Below are positions 33,669 to 42,839 of a DNA stretch of 64,000 bases, piece after piece. The notes under the pieces were generated by a model that was given only the letters and a program-made list of their open reading frames with translations, ran no database searches and was not told where the DNA came from. The stretch is from positions 3,534,001 to 3,598,000 of the forward strand of contig NZ_JBBNAC010000001.1 in NCBI RefSeq assembly GCF_037996825.1. Direction: 5' to 3'. How positions within the stretch are numbered: the first letter of the stretch is position 1; each line of letters begins with the position of its first letter. The translations under genes were made by a program, and so were the position numbers. This stretch comes from Bdellovibrio sp. BCCA. GTDB taxonomy: Bacteria; Bdellovibrionota; Bdellovibrionia; Bdellovibrionales; Bdellovibrionaceae.

Positions 33669-34457
33669 CTATTTCGATTGTTGATACAAAGGCATAACTT
33701 TTGGGATCAAAGAAGAAATATTTTTGATACGTGTTTCATCCGCTGGATGCGTACTTAAAAACTCGGGTGGCTTTCCGCCACCTGCAGAGGCCATCTTCTT
33801 CCACAATGTAACCGCTTCTTGTGGATTGTAACCAGCGCGAGCCATCAACTCAAGACCAATATCATCGGCTTCAGACTCTTGTCCACGACTGTGTGGCAAG
33901 GAAACAGTCAATGTTGTGATTTGATCGGCAAGGCCGACATACTTTGGATCAACTTTTCCAGAAAGCAACACCGCCTGTGCGATGCCGCCCTTGATCAGCT
34001 CCTCCGACATTCTTTCGCGACCATGCTCACGCAAAGCATGGGCAATTTCATGCCCCATGATCGCCGCGATCTCTGCGTCTGTGAGTTTTAACTGATCAAT
34101 GATGCCAGAATAGAACATGATTTTTCCACCGGGCATGCAGTAAGCGTTCAACTCTTTTGATGTAATCACATGAACTTCCCAAGCCCATGATGGAGCATCA
34201 CTGCGGAAGGTCGCTGTTTGCGGAATAATTTTACGGGCTATAGCTTGGACTCTTTGAACTTGTTGCGGATTTTTATCTAACAGACCTTTTTTCTGTGCTT
34301 CCTCTTTTGTTTGCACGTACGCTTGCGCGGACATAGAAACAATTTGTTCACTTGGAACAAGGAGGAGCTGGCGGCGCTCTACGCCGATCGCTCCTTGTTC
34401 AGTGGAGGTCACGCATGAAACCAAAAATGCTGATATGACAAAAATAAACTTTTTCAT
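33669..34457 (-). CDS. M48 family metallopeptidase, lipoprotein
   Basis: The 262-residue protein has a signal peptide with lipobox VSC (Cys15) and an M48 zinc peptidase domain with [17 protein letters not shown] (HExxH) and a second [19 protein letters not shown] motif. It resembles LoiP/YggG-type lipoprotein peptidases that check outer-membrane proteins. It is therefore expected at the periplasmic face of an envelope membrane. A weak hairpin follows the neighbouring TetR stop. It stands alone. Confidence 0.88.
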   Translation of the reverse strand: MKKFIFVISAFLVSCVTSTEQGAIGVERRQLLLVPSEQIVSMSAQAYVQTKEEAQKKGLLDKNPQQVQRVQAIARKIIPQTATFRSDAPSWAWEVHVITSKELNAYCMPGGKIMFYSGIIDQLKLTDAEIAAIMGHEIAHALREHGRERMSEELIKGGIAQAVLLSGKVDPKYVGLADQITTLTVSLPHSRGQESEADDIGLELMARAGYNPQEAVTLWKKMASAGGGKPPEFLSTHPADETRIKNISSLIPKVMPLYQQSK

Positions 34458-34501
34458 AAACCAAATCTAACGAGATTTAGCATAAAGATCAACGGACGAG
34501 T

Positions 34502-35341
34502 TTATTTAACAGAGTCATCTCCACTAAGTTCATCGTCCCCATTGTCATCGCGACCAAGGTTAGATTCTGATTTTAGGCCCTTAGTAAAACACGTATATAA
34601 ATCTGTGGCCGACGAGTCAATGGAAGGGCATGGATTTGCGGTCGGGAATCGGTTGTTCTCATCAATGTCAGTTGTCGAGGTAATTCCAGAGAAATTCATT
34701 TTCTTAAACAGATTTGCAATCTGAATACTCATCAAGACATTGGAGTTATCTGACAAAGTCACTCCGTTCGGGCCCGCCAACTCAAATTCGTAACCTTCAC
34801 GACTTGAAATCGTAAAATCATGACCGCTTATGGAACCTTTCCAGTAAATACTTTTATTCAACAATGCCGGAGGAGCTGTGTTAGGTAACGAATCCGCATT
34901 GTGAAGCTTCATTTTAATTCTGCGAAGAGTTGATGTTGGAACACGGACCTGACCCAAAGATTCTGGTGTCGCCGTTAACAGATTCACGACATAAGGACCT
35001 TCATAGCTGACACTATCTCCATCAACTTCACCAGCATCTGGAGTTTCCGAAGGTTTAAATTCCACCGATCTCACGACCATCCATGCTTCCGACAGATTGA
35101 TTGTGACTCCATTTGAATCCACCAATGAAGGTGGCGGCAATGCCATGGCAGGTTTTAATATTTCATACAGCCACGGCGATACAAAATTCGGACGATGAAA
35201 CGCCACCGTCGCAGCAGACGAAGAACCCGTGATCTTAAAGTTGATCAATGGATTGCCTGTGGTCGTACCACCTTCGCTGGTCTTTTGACATCCACCCAGC
35301 CCCACCATCAACGGTAATAAAACAAGCAAGATTCTTTTCAT
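34502..35341 (-). CDS. DUF4382-like lipoprotein, acidic C-terminus
   Basis: The 279-residue protein has a lipobox ending GLGGC (Cys18) and a domain with AWMVVRSVEFKPSETP, YVVNLLTATPESLGQVRVPTSTLRRIKMKL. That pattern (strand, E-F-K-P, Y-V-V-D-L-L, G-x-x-x-R-I-K-M) resembles DUF4382. The C-terminus holds LGRDDNGDDELSGDD, a Ca-loop-like acidic stretch. It is a paralogue of the protein at 36219 and follows the TIGR02147 gene in the same operon by five bases. Confidence 0.75.
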   Translation of the reverse strand: MKRILLVLLPLMVGLGGCQKTSEGGTTTGNPLINFKITGSSSAATVAFHRPNFVSPWLYEILKPAMALPPPSLVDSNGVTINLSEAWMVVRSVEFKPSETPDAGEVDGDSVSYEGPYVVNLLTATPESLGQVRVPTSTLRRIKMKLHNADSLPNTAPPALLNKSIYWKGSISGHDFTISSREGYEFELAGPNGVTLSDNSNVLMSIQIANLFKKMNFSGITSTTDIDENNRFPTANPCPSIDSSATDLYTCFTKGLKSESNLGRDDNGDDELSGDDSVK

Positions 35342-35346
35342 ACAAA

Positions 35347-36198
35347 CTATTCTCCCACATCTTCGCTCAAGAAAGATTTCTTTTTTGTGAGCGGAAATGC
35401 TGTTAACTCAATATGATATACTTCCATATCCTCAGAGTGTGATTTATTGTCCACAATCTCAACCTCTCCAATTGTTTCTCTTAGGAGAGACTGAATTTGT
35501 TCAAACTGCTTCGCCGTCAGAGTCGCGGTATGCCCCAAAAGAAGTCGCTCTGCTCGCGGCGTCTCCTCGATTGAAAGTTTGGCCCAATCCAACATCTGGC
35601 GATGAAATTCTCCGAGGGAAAGTTTAAATACGCCCTCTTCACAATTCAGCTGTTTGTCGACCACGGAGTATTTTCCTTGATCGTTTTTTTCGATGAATCC
35701 AAAGTTCACTAAAAACTGCAATGCCTCTTCAATTTCTTTTTGCGAAACACGACCACGCAATCTTTCCTGAATCCACTCAGCTTTTCCATTGAACTCTGGC
35801 ATATTCACCATTTCTCGGATTACGACGTAATACCATCGACTCAAGTATTGATGCACTTCCAGCTCTGAACGATTCGACTCTTTATAATCTTTGAGTTTCT
35901 GCAAATCTGTAAGCGCCTGTACGCGCATCTTGGGTTCTTCTGATTCCGCAATCACTCTTAAAAGATCCAGATACTTTTCTTCTTTTGCAGATAATTTTAA
36001 TAACGGTTTTATTTTTTCATACGTCCTTAACGAAAGAACGCGCTTGCGACTGAAACACATGGGAAGATAGCCAGAGGCAATCCCTGCCTCTTTCGCTATC
36101 TTCCTTAAACTGAATCCTTTTTCTCTTTCCTTAAGAAACTCTATCCAGTCTTTTAGAAACTCGAGGTAGTCATGATATTCTTGAATATTAGGTTTCAT
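35347..36198 (-). CDS. TIGR02147 family protein between paired lipoproteins
   Basis: The 283-residue protein matches TIGR02147: YHDYLEFLKDWIEFLKEREK, FSLRKIAKEAGIASGYLPM, and SLGEFHRQMLDWAKLSIEETP, with a winged-helix-like middle. It lies 20 bases after one lipoprotein gene and five before its paralogue, so all three are one operon. Regulation of envelope proteins by these proteins is inference; the family's role is unproven. It lacks the Ala/Pro tail seen in the copy at 22884. Confidence 0.82.
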   Translation of the reverse strand: MKPNIQEYHDYLEFLKDWIEFLKEREKGFSLRKIAKEAGIASGYLPMCFSRKRVLSLRTYEKIKPLLKLSAKEEKYLDLLRVIAESEEPKMRVQALTDLQKLKDYKESNRSELEVHQYLSRWYYVVIREMVNMPEFNGKAEWIQERLRGRVSQKEIEEALQFLVNFGFIEKNDQGKYSVVDKQLNCEEGVFKLSLGEFHRQMLDWAKLSIEETPRAERLLLGHTATLTAKQFEQIQSLLRETIGEVEIVDNKSHSEDMEVYHIELTAFPLTKKKSFLSEDVGE

Positions 36199-36218
36199 AA
36201 CTACCTCTTGTCATACCG

Positions 36219-37046
36219 TTAGTCTTCAACTTCGTCTTCACCGGCTTCAATTTCATGGTCTCCGTCATCATCTTTTCCGAATTTTCCGGCCTTCTCAAGT
36301 CCCTTGCGAATACATGTATATAAATCTGCAGCGGAACTATCGATCAAAGGGCATAAATTAGCGCCTGGCTGACGTGATGACGAAGTGATCGTGATATTTG
36401 AATTTACTCCTGATAGATCAATCATCTTAAATAAATCAGCCAAACGAATTGTTACTAAAAGATTGGCATTATCATTAAGATTGATTCCACCAGCCCCACT
36501 GATTTTAAATTCAGTACCGTCATCCGCGGAATAAGTGATTTGATTCCCTGCGACCGTCGCTTCGAAGTAGATACTGTTACCGCTAAGCCCCACAGGTGCT
36601 TCCGCTGGCAACGTCGCATCTTTTTCAAGCTTCATTTTAATTCGGCGATATACTCCCGTCGGCAGTTCCGCCGTTCCGAATGATGGTGGAGTTAATGAAA
36701 GTAAGTCCACAACATAAGGTCCACGGAATTTAATTTCATCACCATCAACTTCCGCCGCATCCGAAGTTTCGTTTGGTTTGAATTCAATTTCTTTAATCAC
36801 AACCCACGCTTTATTCAAAGTTACATTGCGACCTGAAGAATCCGTCATTGCTGGTGGAGTTAATGCCACCGCACTAGGCATAAATAAACTCAGCCAAGGA
36901 TGTTGTATTTTATATTTTGCCACCGTCGCTGCTTGTGATGATCCTGTCATTGATAACGATGTGCTTACACTTTCTGTTGGTGATTGTGAGCAACCTACAA
37001 TGTTAAGCGCCACAAGACCCGCAATTACTGATTTCACATTTCTCAT
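36219..37046 (-). CDS. DUF4382-like lipoprotein, paralogue of the 34502 gene
   Basis: The protein of about 275 residues has lipobox NIVGC (Cys about 19) and a domain with AWVVIKEIEFKPNETS, GPYVVDLLSLTPPSF and GVYRRIKMKL, then NSNITITSSSRQPGANLCPLIDSSAADLYTCIRKGL in outline. It shares domain layout and the same C-terminal SSAxDLYTC-KGL segment with the 34502 gene. Its acidic end has GKDDDGDHEIEAGED. ATG at 37046 follows GGGAGGG. It is the first gene of the operon. Confidence 0.75.
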   Translation of the reverse strand: MRNVKSVIAGLVALNIVGCSQSPTESVSTSLSMTGSSQAATVAKYKIQHPWLSLFMPSAVALTPPAMTDSSGRNVTLNKAWVVIKEIEFKPNETSDAAEVDGDEIKFRGPYVVDLLSLTPPSFGTAELPTGVYRRIKMKLEKDATLPAEAPVGLSGNSIYFEATVAGNQITYSADDGTEFKISGAGGINLNDNANLLVTIRLADLFKMIDLSGVNSNITITSSSRQPGANLCPLIDSSAADLYTCIRKGLEKAGKFGKDDDGDHEIEAGEDEVED

Positions 37047-37448
37047 GATATCCCTCCCTGTTTTATCCGACGTCCTGTCTTGGTGTCTGTCAGGCTGTTG
37101 GGTCATCGAACTGTTCTGAAATCAGGATATGTTACTGTTCGGCATTTTTAAACTTTTTGTTCACTTTTGTGATCAATATAATTTATATTTTATAAATAAA
37201 TACTGTAATTTCAAATAATTAAGATTGAAAATTTATTATTCTATTTTGAGAATTAACAAATTTTGTGATCAATAAGAATGTCTCAGGATGAGATGAAAAA
37301 CACTGAACATCTTTTATATCATAAGTTTTGATCATCAATATTTAGTTACTCATCTCCACTTTTTCGTATCACTTATTTAATTTGAAGCACTTACCTTCAA
37401 AGTCCACGATCTGGGCTCATGCAATCAAATTAAAGGCAGGAGAATAAC
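37047..37448. promoter_or_regulatory. AT-rich divergent control region with FNR/CRP-like sites
   Basis: No gene is supportable here. TTGTTCAC-TTTT-GTGATCAA forms a near-perfect dyad at 37157-37176. The 14-base TTTTGTGATCAATA occurs twice exactly, at 37165-37178 and 37261-37274. TTGATCATCAA lies at 37328-37338. These resemble FNR/CRP half-sites and lie upstream of a di-haem peroxidase gene. The protein that binds is not known. Confidence 0.5.
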
Positions 37449-38771
37449 ATGAGCAAAAAGAAGATTTACTTCGCTTCCACTATTTTTGTGATGACCACCG
37501 CCTTAACGGCATTCGCGATTGGCAGAACGGGTCTCACGGAAATATTTGATAACGTCATTAGTAGCAACTCCTCACGAATGCTGACCGAGGGCCGTAAGAT
37601 TTTTCGCTTCGACACTTTTGGCAGTGAAAAATTTTGGGGCGACACTCTTAAACTTCATCAAGCCATTAAGGGAGAAAAGAATGGCGGTGTCGGTCCCGGT
37701 GTCAGCCCGAAAACGGCGTTGGCTGTGGGCCTTAAAGTCGATGTGGATGCTCTTTCTCCTGATGTTCTTAAAGCTATCAAAGAAGGAAAAGTGGATTTGA
37801 ATGATCCAAACGTCAGCTTAGCTCTTTTAAAAGAAGATGCGATTGTTGGTGTAAAGGGCATCTTTAATAAATCCGGACAAATGACTTCCATTGGTATTCA
37901 GTGTTCACTCTGCCACTCCACTGTTGATAATTCTTTTGCTCCAAGCATTGGACATCGACTTGATGGTTGGCCCAATCGTGATCTGAATGTCGGAGCGATC
38001 ATCAATCTTTCTCCTGACCTAAGTGTCGTGAATAAACTTTTAGGAGTCAGTGATGCCACAACTCGCAAAGTGATTATGGCATGGGGACCCGGAAAGTTTG
38101 ACGCTGAACTTTTCTTAGATGGAAAAGGCTTCCGTCCTGATGGAAAGACAGCGGCGACTCTTATTCCAGCAGCTTTCGGACTTGCGGGTGTAAATCTTCA
38201 TACTTACACAGGCTGGGGTTCTGTCACTTATTGGAACGCGTTTGTAGCTAATCTTGAAATGCACGGACAAGGAACTTTTTATGATCCTCGCTTAGATGAT
38301 CCTGTGAAATTTCCAGTCGCAGCTCGTGCGCGCATGGGTCACACGAAAGCTCCTGTTGATATGATCACAAGCAAACTCGCAGCTTTGCATTACTATCAAT
38401 TGTCTTTGCCAGCTCCGAAGGCTCCAGCGACTTCTTATGATAAAATCATGGCGGCTCGTGGAGAAAAAATCTTTAACGAAAAAGCGAAGTGTGCAACTTG
38501 CCACGTTCCTCCCCTTTATACTGAGCCCGGTTGGAATATGCATAAGGCCTCTGCCATTGGCATTGATGATTTCCAAGCCAAGAGATCTCCGGATGAGCGC
38601 TACAGAACGACTCCTTTGAAGGGAGCTTGGGCGCACGCAAAAGGTGGGTTCTATCACGACGGACGTTTTGCGAATTTCAAAGAGGTTGTTGATCACTATG
38701 ATTCTCACTTCAGCCTTAATCTCGCTGAATCAGAAAAAGGTGATCTCGTAGAATTCCTCAAATCTTTATAG
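37449..38771 (+). CDS. Di-haem cytochrome c peroxidase-like protein
   Basis: The 440-residue protein has an N-terminal signal segment (residues 1-25), a first haem motif CSLCH at 152-156 and a second CATCH at 348-352. It ends with FYHDGRFANFKEVVDHY, as in MauG/cytochrome c peroxidase-like proteins. It probably reduces peroxide or serves as a periplasmic electron carrier. Its 5' region has FNR/CRP-like repeats, which suits oxygen-linked control. A terminator follows at 38780. Confidence 0.85.
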   Translation: MSKKKIYFASTIFVMTTALTAFAIGRTGLTEIFDNVISSNSSRMLTEGRKIFRFDTFGSEKFWGDTLKLHQAIKGEKNGGVGPGVSPKTALAVGLKVDVDALSPDVLKAIKEGKVDLNDPNVSLALLKEDAIVGVKGIFNKSGQMTSIGIQCSLCHSTVDNSFAPSIGHRLDGWPNRDLNVGAIINLSPDLSVVNKLLGVSDATTRKVIMAWGPGKFDAELFLDGKGFRPDGKTAATLIPAAFGLAGVNLHTYTGWGSVTYWNAFVANLEMHGQGTFYDPRLDDPVKFPVAARARMGHTKAPVDMITSKLAALHYYQLSLPAPKAPATSYDKIMAARGEKIFNEKAKCATCHVPPLYTEPGWNMHKASAIGIDDFQAKRSPDERYRTTPLKGAWAHAKGGFYHDGRFANFKEVVDHYDSHFSLNLAESEKGDLVEFLKSL

Positions 38772-38779
38772 ACCTTAAT

Positions 38780-38806
38780 GGCCCCCTAAATCGGGGGCCT
38801 TTTTAT
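38780..38806 (+). terminator. Intrinsic terminator after the peroxidase gene
   Basis: GGCCCCC pairs with GGGGGCC around TAAATC, followed by TTTTTATTTC. Confidence 0.85.
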
Positions 38807-38878
38807 TTCTTTGGTCGTGACCTACCTCGTCATTAGGCCTTTTCGCCGAAATGATGCCTTAAGAAATCCCGTTTTTCT

Positions 38879-38907
38879 TTGAAAGAGTTCAAAGTTCATT
38901 CTATATT
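38879..38907 (+). promoter_or_regulatory. Sigma-70-type promoter of icd
   Basis: TTGAAA at 38879-38884 and TATATT at 38902-38907 are 17 bases apart. The start codon of icd is 40 bases further on, with AAAGGA upstream of it. Confidence 0.65.
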
Positions 38908-38946
38908 TTCAAGGCTTTAGCAATCCAAAGACAAAAGGACCGACTT

Positions 38947-40173
38947 ATGAACAAAATCAAAGTTGCAAATCCCGTCGTTGAACTCGACGGCGATGAAATG
39001 ACAAGAATCATCTGGAAATTCATCAAAGAAAAATTGATTCTTCCTTACCTAGAAATCGACATTAAGTACTACGACTTGGGCATGGAACATCGTGATGCTA
39101 CAAACGACCAAGTGACTGTTGATGCTGCTGAAGCCATCAAAAAGTACAATGTTGGTATCAAGTGCGCGACGATCACTCCTGACGAAGCTCGCGTTAAAGA
39201 ATTCAACTTGAAACAAATGTGGAAATCACCAAACGGAACTATCCGTAATATCTTGGACGGTACTGTTTTCCGTGAACCCATCATCTGCAAAAACGTTCCT
39301 CGCCTTGTTCCTAACTGGACAGCGCCAATTTGTATCGGCCGTCACGCATTCGGTGACCAATACCGTGCAACTGATTTCGTGACTAAAGGTAAAGGCAAAT
39401 TGACGATCACTTTCGAAGGTGAAAACGGCGAAAAGATTCAACATGAAGTTTACAACTTCAAAGGTGATGGCGTTGCGATGGCAATGTACAACACGGATGA
39501 GTCTATCTCTGGTTTCGCACGTTCTTGCTTCAACCAAGCTCTTTCTAAAAAATGGCCTTTGTACCTTTCTACTAAGAACACAATCTTGAAAAAGTACGAT
39601 GGTCGTTTCAAAGACATCTTTGAAGACATCTACCAAAAAGAATTCAAAGCGAAGTTCGATGCTGCTGGCATCACTTACGAACATCGTTTGATCGACGACA
39701 TGGTTGCATCAGCACTTAAGTGGAACGGTAACTTCGTATGGGCTTGTAAGAACTACGACGGTGACGTTCAATCTGATACGGTTGCTCAAGGTTTCGGTTC
39801 TCTTGGTTTGATGACTTCAGTTCTTGTAACTCCAGATGGAAAAATAATGGAATCTGAAGCGGCTCACGGAACAGTGACTCGTCACTACCGTCAGCACCAA
39901 CAAGGTAAACCGACTTCAACAAATCCAATCGCTTCTATCTTTGCTTGGACTCGTGGCCTTGAGCATCGTGGAAACTTGGATGGAAATAAAGATCTTGTAA
40001 AGTTCGCTCAAACTTTGGAAAAAGTTTGCGTTGAAACAGTGGAAGCTGGATTCATGACAAAAGATCTTGCAGTTTGCATCTATGGCGACAAAGTTCCTGC
40101 TGATAAATACATGAACACAGAGCCATTCCTTGCAAAACTGGACGAGAACTTGAAAAAAGCTCTTGCGATGTAA
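38947..40173 (+). CDS. icd: NADP-dependent isocitrate dehydrogenase, eukaryote type
   Basis: The 408-residue enzyme is the homodimeric eukaryote-like NADP-IDH (type II) rather than the E. coli type. Marks are [17 protein letters not shown] at the start, [35 protein letters not shown], and the [12 protein letters not shown] cofactor segment near the end. It converts isocitrate to 2-oxoglutarate and NADPH in the citric acid cycle. Codon choice looks biased to one pyrimidine-ending set, as in strongly expressed genes. A good promoter precedes it and a terminator follows. Confidence 0.95.
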   Translation: MNKIKVANPVVELDGDEMTRIIWKFIKEKLILPYLEIDIKYYDLGMEHRDATNDQVTVDAAEAIKKYNVGIKCATITPDEARVKEFNLKQMWKSPNGTIRNILDGTVFREPIICKNVPRLVPNWTAPICIGRHAFGDQYRATDFVTKGKGKLTITFEGENGEKIQHEVYNFKGDGVAMAMYNTDESISGFARSCFNQALSKKWPLYLSTKNTILKKYDGRFKDIFEDIYQKEFKAKFDAAGITYEHRLIDDMVASALKWNGNFVWACKNYDGDVQSDTVAQGFGSLGLMTSVLVTPDGKIMESEAAHGTVTRHYRQHQQGKPTSTNPIASIFAWTRGLEHRGNLDGNKDLVKFAQTLEKVCVETVEAGFMTKDLAVCIYGDKVPADKYMNTEPFLAKLDENLKKALAM

Positions 40174-40197
40174 TTTAGAATTTAACTTCTGATTTGC

Positions 40198-40230
40198 AAA
40201 AAGCCTCGGCGTAAAACCCGGGGCTTTTTT
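40198..40230. terminator. Intrinsic terminator between icd and the ankyrin gene
   Basis: AAAAAGCCTCGG pairs with CCGGGGCTTTTT with one wobble pair. It has T tracts in both directions, and its right edge touches the stop of the ankyrin gene. Confidence 0.85.
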
Positions 40231-40834
40231 ATTTCGCGCCGGCGGCTTCAAGAATCTTCACCATCTCTGTAAACTTGCGACGTTTTGCGTGAGCAAGCGG
40301 TGAGATTCCATCATTGTCGGGAATGTTCACGTCAGCTTTGGAACTTATCAGAAGCCGAACGATTTCTTGCTGACGGGGACCACCGTCACCTAAAACGATC
40401 GCCTCTAGTAATGCCGTCCAACCCAGATTGTTTTTGTGATTGATATCGATCTTCGTTTTCAAAAGTTCTTTGACGATATCAACGTGTCCACGCTCGGCCG
40501 CCGGAAGAAGAGCCGTGCCTCCGTAGCGATTGTAGATTTTAAAATTAGGTTTTGATTTCAATATTAAACGCAGAATTTGCAAACGCCCCTCGGCCGCCGC
40601 ATACAAAAGAGGACTGTCTTGTTTCTGATCTTGCGCATTCACGTCAGCACCGGCTTCAATGAGAAGCCAGGCAATCTCTACATCATTGTTTTGCGTGGCA
40701 ATGAGCAAGGGCGTGCGCTTTTGTGAATCCGTCACCTCTAGGTTCGTTTTCTTTTTTAGAACGGATTTTACCAATTCTACGTCGTGATTTTTCACAGCTT
40801 CCAACAAAGACGGAGTTAGAGGATAGGCTTCCAC
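40229..40834 (-). CDS. Ankyrin-repeat protein
   Basis: The 201-residue protein consists of about five ankyrin repeats (units of 33 residues, such as TPLLIATQNNDVEIAWLLIEAGADVNAQDQ and DSPLLYAAAEGRLQILRLIL in outline). No signal peptide is visible, so it is probably cytoplasmic and binds a protein partner. The GTG start at 40834 follows GGAG six bases upstream; an ATG two bases earlier is out of frame. It is convergent with icd across a terminator. Confidence 0.88.
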   Translation of the reverse strand: MEAYPLTPSLLEAVKNHDVELVKSVLKKKTNLEVTDSQKRTPLLIATQNNDVEIAWLLIEAGADVNAQDQKQDSPLLYAAAEGRLQILRLILKSKPNFKIYNRYGGTALLPAAERGHVDIVKELLKTKIDINHKNNLGWTALLEAIVLGDGGPRQQEIVRLLISSKADVNIPDNDGISPLAHAKRRKFTEMVKILEAAGAK

Positions 40835-41004
40835 ATCGTTCTCCTTTGATAAGCCCCCGAAGTGTCGTTTTGACTTTATTGTAAGGGCAAGTGCCGAAGA
40901 TGCGTGACCTGATTAATGACAGAAGCGCGAAGGTGAATTTCCCAAACACCTGAATTCAATCAGGCATTTGGAAAATAAAAAAAAAAATTTGATTAGATTA
41001 AAGC

Positions 41005-41907
41005 TTAATGGACCTTATTAAGCTCAGCGATGAGTTGTGCATTGGCATTTTGCACATCAGGAGTTGCGTCTTGGTCCAAATTGGTTTTGGCAACTCGCAA
41101 AATAGCACGCACGATAGCATCGGCAATGTGTCCTGCTTGTTCAGCGTTTTCTGGCCAAAGTTCTTTTCCAACATAAGCGCGTGTGTAAGCGAGCTTCGAA
41201 TGTTCTTCATACATCAAATTTTCCCAACGAGGATCGGGATCGCCTTCGAAATCTCTCATGCGAATGTAGTTGTATTGAAAGGTGTCCATCTCGCTATAGT
41301 AAAGAGCCGAAAGCATCGCACTCTTATCGTTGGCATTAAACACCGCAAGCACGTCAGCATAGAACTCTGAATAAGGAGAAAGAGAAGTGAAGCGTTGATA
41401 TTCTGGAGAAGTCAGCAGCTTCTTCATGTCATCAGAGAATGTTTCGTCTGCAGCGCCTTTTAAAATTCTCTCTTTGCGAATCGAAATGTCTTCCATCTCT
41501 TTTAACAAAGAACCAAATTCTTGCCGCAAAGATTGTTTTAAATACTCATGAAAGATGGCGTGTCCGTATTCGTGCGCGGCACTCGTGATAAGACTTAATA
41601 GTGAGACTGGATATTCTTGACCATAACGACCGAAGAAAGCCATGCGATAAGGGACTTCGATGATGTGCCCGTTATCAAAACTTGCATTGTCCATCGGACC
41701 ACCGACGACAAGAGTGATTTCGGGAGCAACTCCGAAAGTTTTGGCCATGGTGTTAAACGTGTTAGCCAGATCTGCTGCGAGTTTACAGTCATCTTCTTTC
41801 AGGAAAATAACTTCTTTCACAACACCTGAAACCTCAGGACAGTTGGGAGTGGCGTGGGCTGACGGCGATAAAAATAAGGCAAAAATAAAGCTCAACATGC
41901 CCGGCAT
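41005..41907 (-). CDS. Secreted zinc metallopeptidase-like protein
   Basis: The protein of about 300 residues has a short signal peptide ending at SAHA and an AHEYGHAIFHEYLK motif (HExxH) with a downstream FYADVLAVF that could supply the third ligand. The rest has no known family. Two paired Cys at the N-terminus suggest a periplasmic or external location. The start is uncertain: ATG at 41907 is used, with an upstream in-frame TTG and a later ATG also possible. Confidence 0.7.
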   Translation of the reverse strand: MPGMLSFIFALFLSPSAHATPNCPEVSGVVKEVIFLKEDDCKLAADLANTFNTMAKTFGVAPEITLVVGGPMDNASFDNGHIIEVPYRMAFFGRYGQEYPVSLLSLITSAAHEYGHAIFHEYLKQSLRQEFGSLLKEMEDISIRKERILKGAADETFSDDMKKLLTSPEYQRFTSLSPYSEFYADVLAVFNANDKSAMLSALYYSEMDTFQYNYIRMRDFEGDPDPRWENLMYEEHSKLAYTRAYVGKELWPENAEQAGHIADAIVRAILRVAKTNLDQDATPDVQNANAQLIAELNKVH

Positions 41908-41954
41908 CCTAGTCAAGTTGAGCTCAAATCAAAATACACTCGGAAAATTTTTCG

Positions 41955-42323
41955 CTATTTTACGCGGACTTTTAACTTATATTTGGCCTTAGACTGGCAA
42001 GTCGACTCCATAGAAACAGTCGAGCATTCCATTTTCCCGCAATTCAAAGAAAGAACCTGATTTTCTTTATTAAGTTCTTTCACATCTTTCTTCCAATCAG
42101 CACAGGCCTTTTTCCAGTTAGCACGAGCCTCTTTCAAAAGCGGAGCCGCCTCCCCTTCGATGTCTTCTTCCTCAGTAACAACTTCAAACTCACGATCCGA
42201 AATTTTCGACCCTTTTTTAATTTCAATAGTCGTATCTTCCCCAGCAGGAATATCCTTAACACCAACAGATTGCGCCTGAGCAAAAAAAGGAAGCACCAAA
42301 AGCAAAACCAAAACTTTTCTCAT
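41955..42323 (-). CDS. Small secreted protein, Cys-rich end
   Basis: The 122-residue protein has a signal peptide ending near AQA (residues 1-18) and an acidic middle with Lys/Glu-rich helical character. The C-terminus has four Cys in SLNCGKMECSTVSMESTC. No family is recognised. ATG at 42323 follows AAGGAG. It lies immediately downstream of nothing in operon sense: the next gene rightward is on the other strand. Confidence 0.7.
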   Translation of the reverse strand: MRKVLVLLLVLPFFAQAQSVGVKDIPAGEDTTIEIKKGSKISDREFEVVTEEEDIEGEAAPLLKEARANWKKACADWKKDVKELNKENQVLSLNCGKMECSTVSMESTCQSKAKYKLKVRVK

Positions 42324-42507
42324 AGAAAAACTCCTTATGACCGCTCTATGGTAGCACCTCTCCCCAACAAGAAAAGCCCAAGCCCCATTTACTGTTTCTA
42401 ACTAATGCACCGTAGACGTAAAAAATCCCCTGGCACCTTCCCTAACGCACCATCGCCAGAAAAAAGAAGCAGGCACCTTTTTAGGTTTGGGAATCCGAGA
42501 GCTTCTT
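42324..42507. other. Non-coding stretch with repeated GGCACCTT motifs
   Basis: This 184-base part of the gene-free region to the SRP RNA holds two GGCACCTT copies (about 42434 and 42472) and no supportable gene. It leads into the inverted-repeat element at 42508. Confidence 0.4.
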
Positions 42508-42645
42508 CCATAGAGGTGATTTCAAGTATTTACCTCGGATGAGCGGCCTCTGCGGGGCCTGGATGGCCCTCGCCGAAGGCGAAGCAGCGAGGGCTGGAGG
42601 CCCGTGCCGATCAGCAGAGGTAAATACTTGAAATTACCTCTATGG
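42508..42645. repeat. 138-bp inverted-repeat element, candidate structured RNA
   Basis: The outer arms (42508-42536 and 42617-42645) are 29 bases and pair at 28 positions with one G-T wobble. The inner 80 bases are GC-rich with nested hairpins: GGGCCT (42555-42560) with AGGCCC (42598-42603), and GCCCTCGC (42566-42573) with GCGAGGGC (42587-42594). CCTCTGC (42547-42553) can also pair with GCAGAGG (42614-42620). AT-rich outer arms around a GC-rich core differ from neighbouring DNA. No ORF in it is convincing. Confidence 0.75.
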
Positions 42646-42693
42646 CACGATGAGTTATCGAATGAAATCCCAGACCCCATGAGATACACCTGC

Positions 42694-42797
42694 GCCTGGC
42701 CGGGTCCCATACAATAGCACCCTTGACGAACTCCGCTAGGTCCGGAAGGAAGCAACGGTACTCGAGAGTCTATGTGATATGGGGTGCTCGGCCGCTT
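42694..42797 (+). ncRNA. ffs: Signal recognition particle RNA (4.5S)
   Basis: The RNA contains the conserved GGTCCGGAAGGAAGCA apical loop (42739-42754). The ends GGCCGGGTCCCAT and ATGGGGTGCTCGGCC pair to a long stem, and TTTTTTT follows at about 42796. SRP RNA binds Ffh and targets inner-membrane proteins. Its exact 5' end is not certain. Confidence 0.88.
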
Positions 42798-42839
42798 TTT
42801 TTGCGCTAGAATGGCGTGAATAAGTTCGAGGGGTGTATT

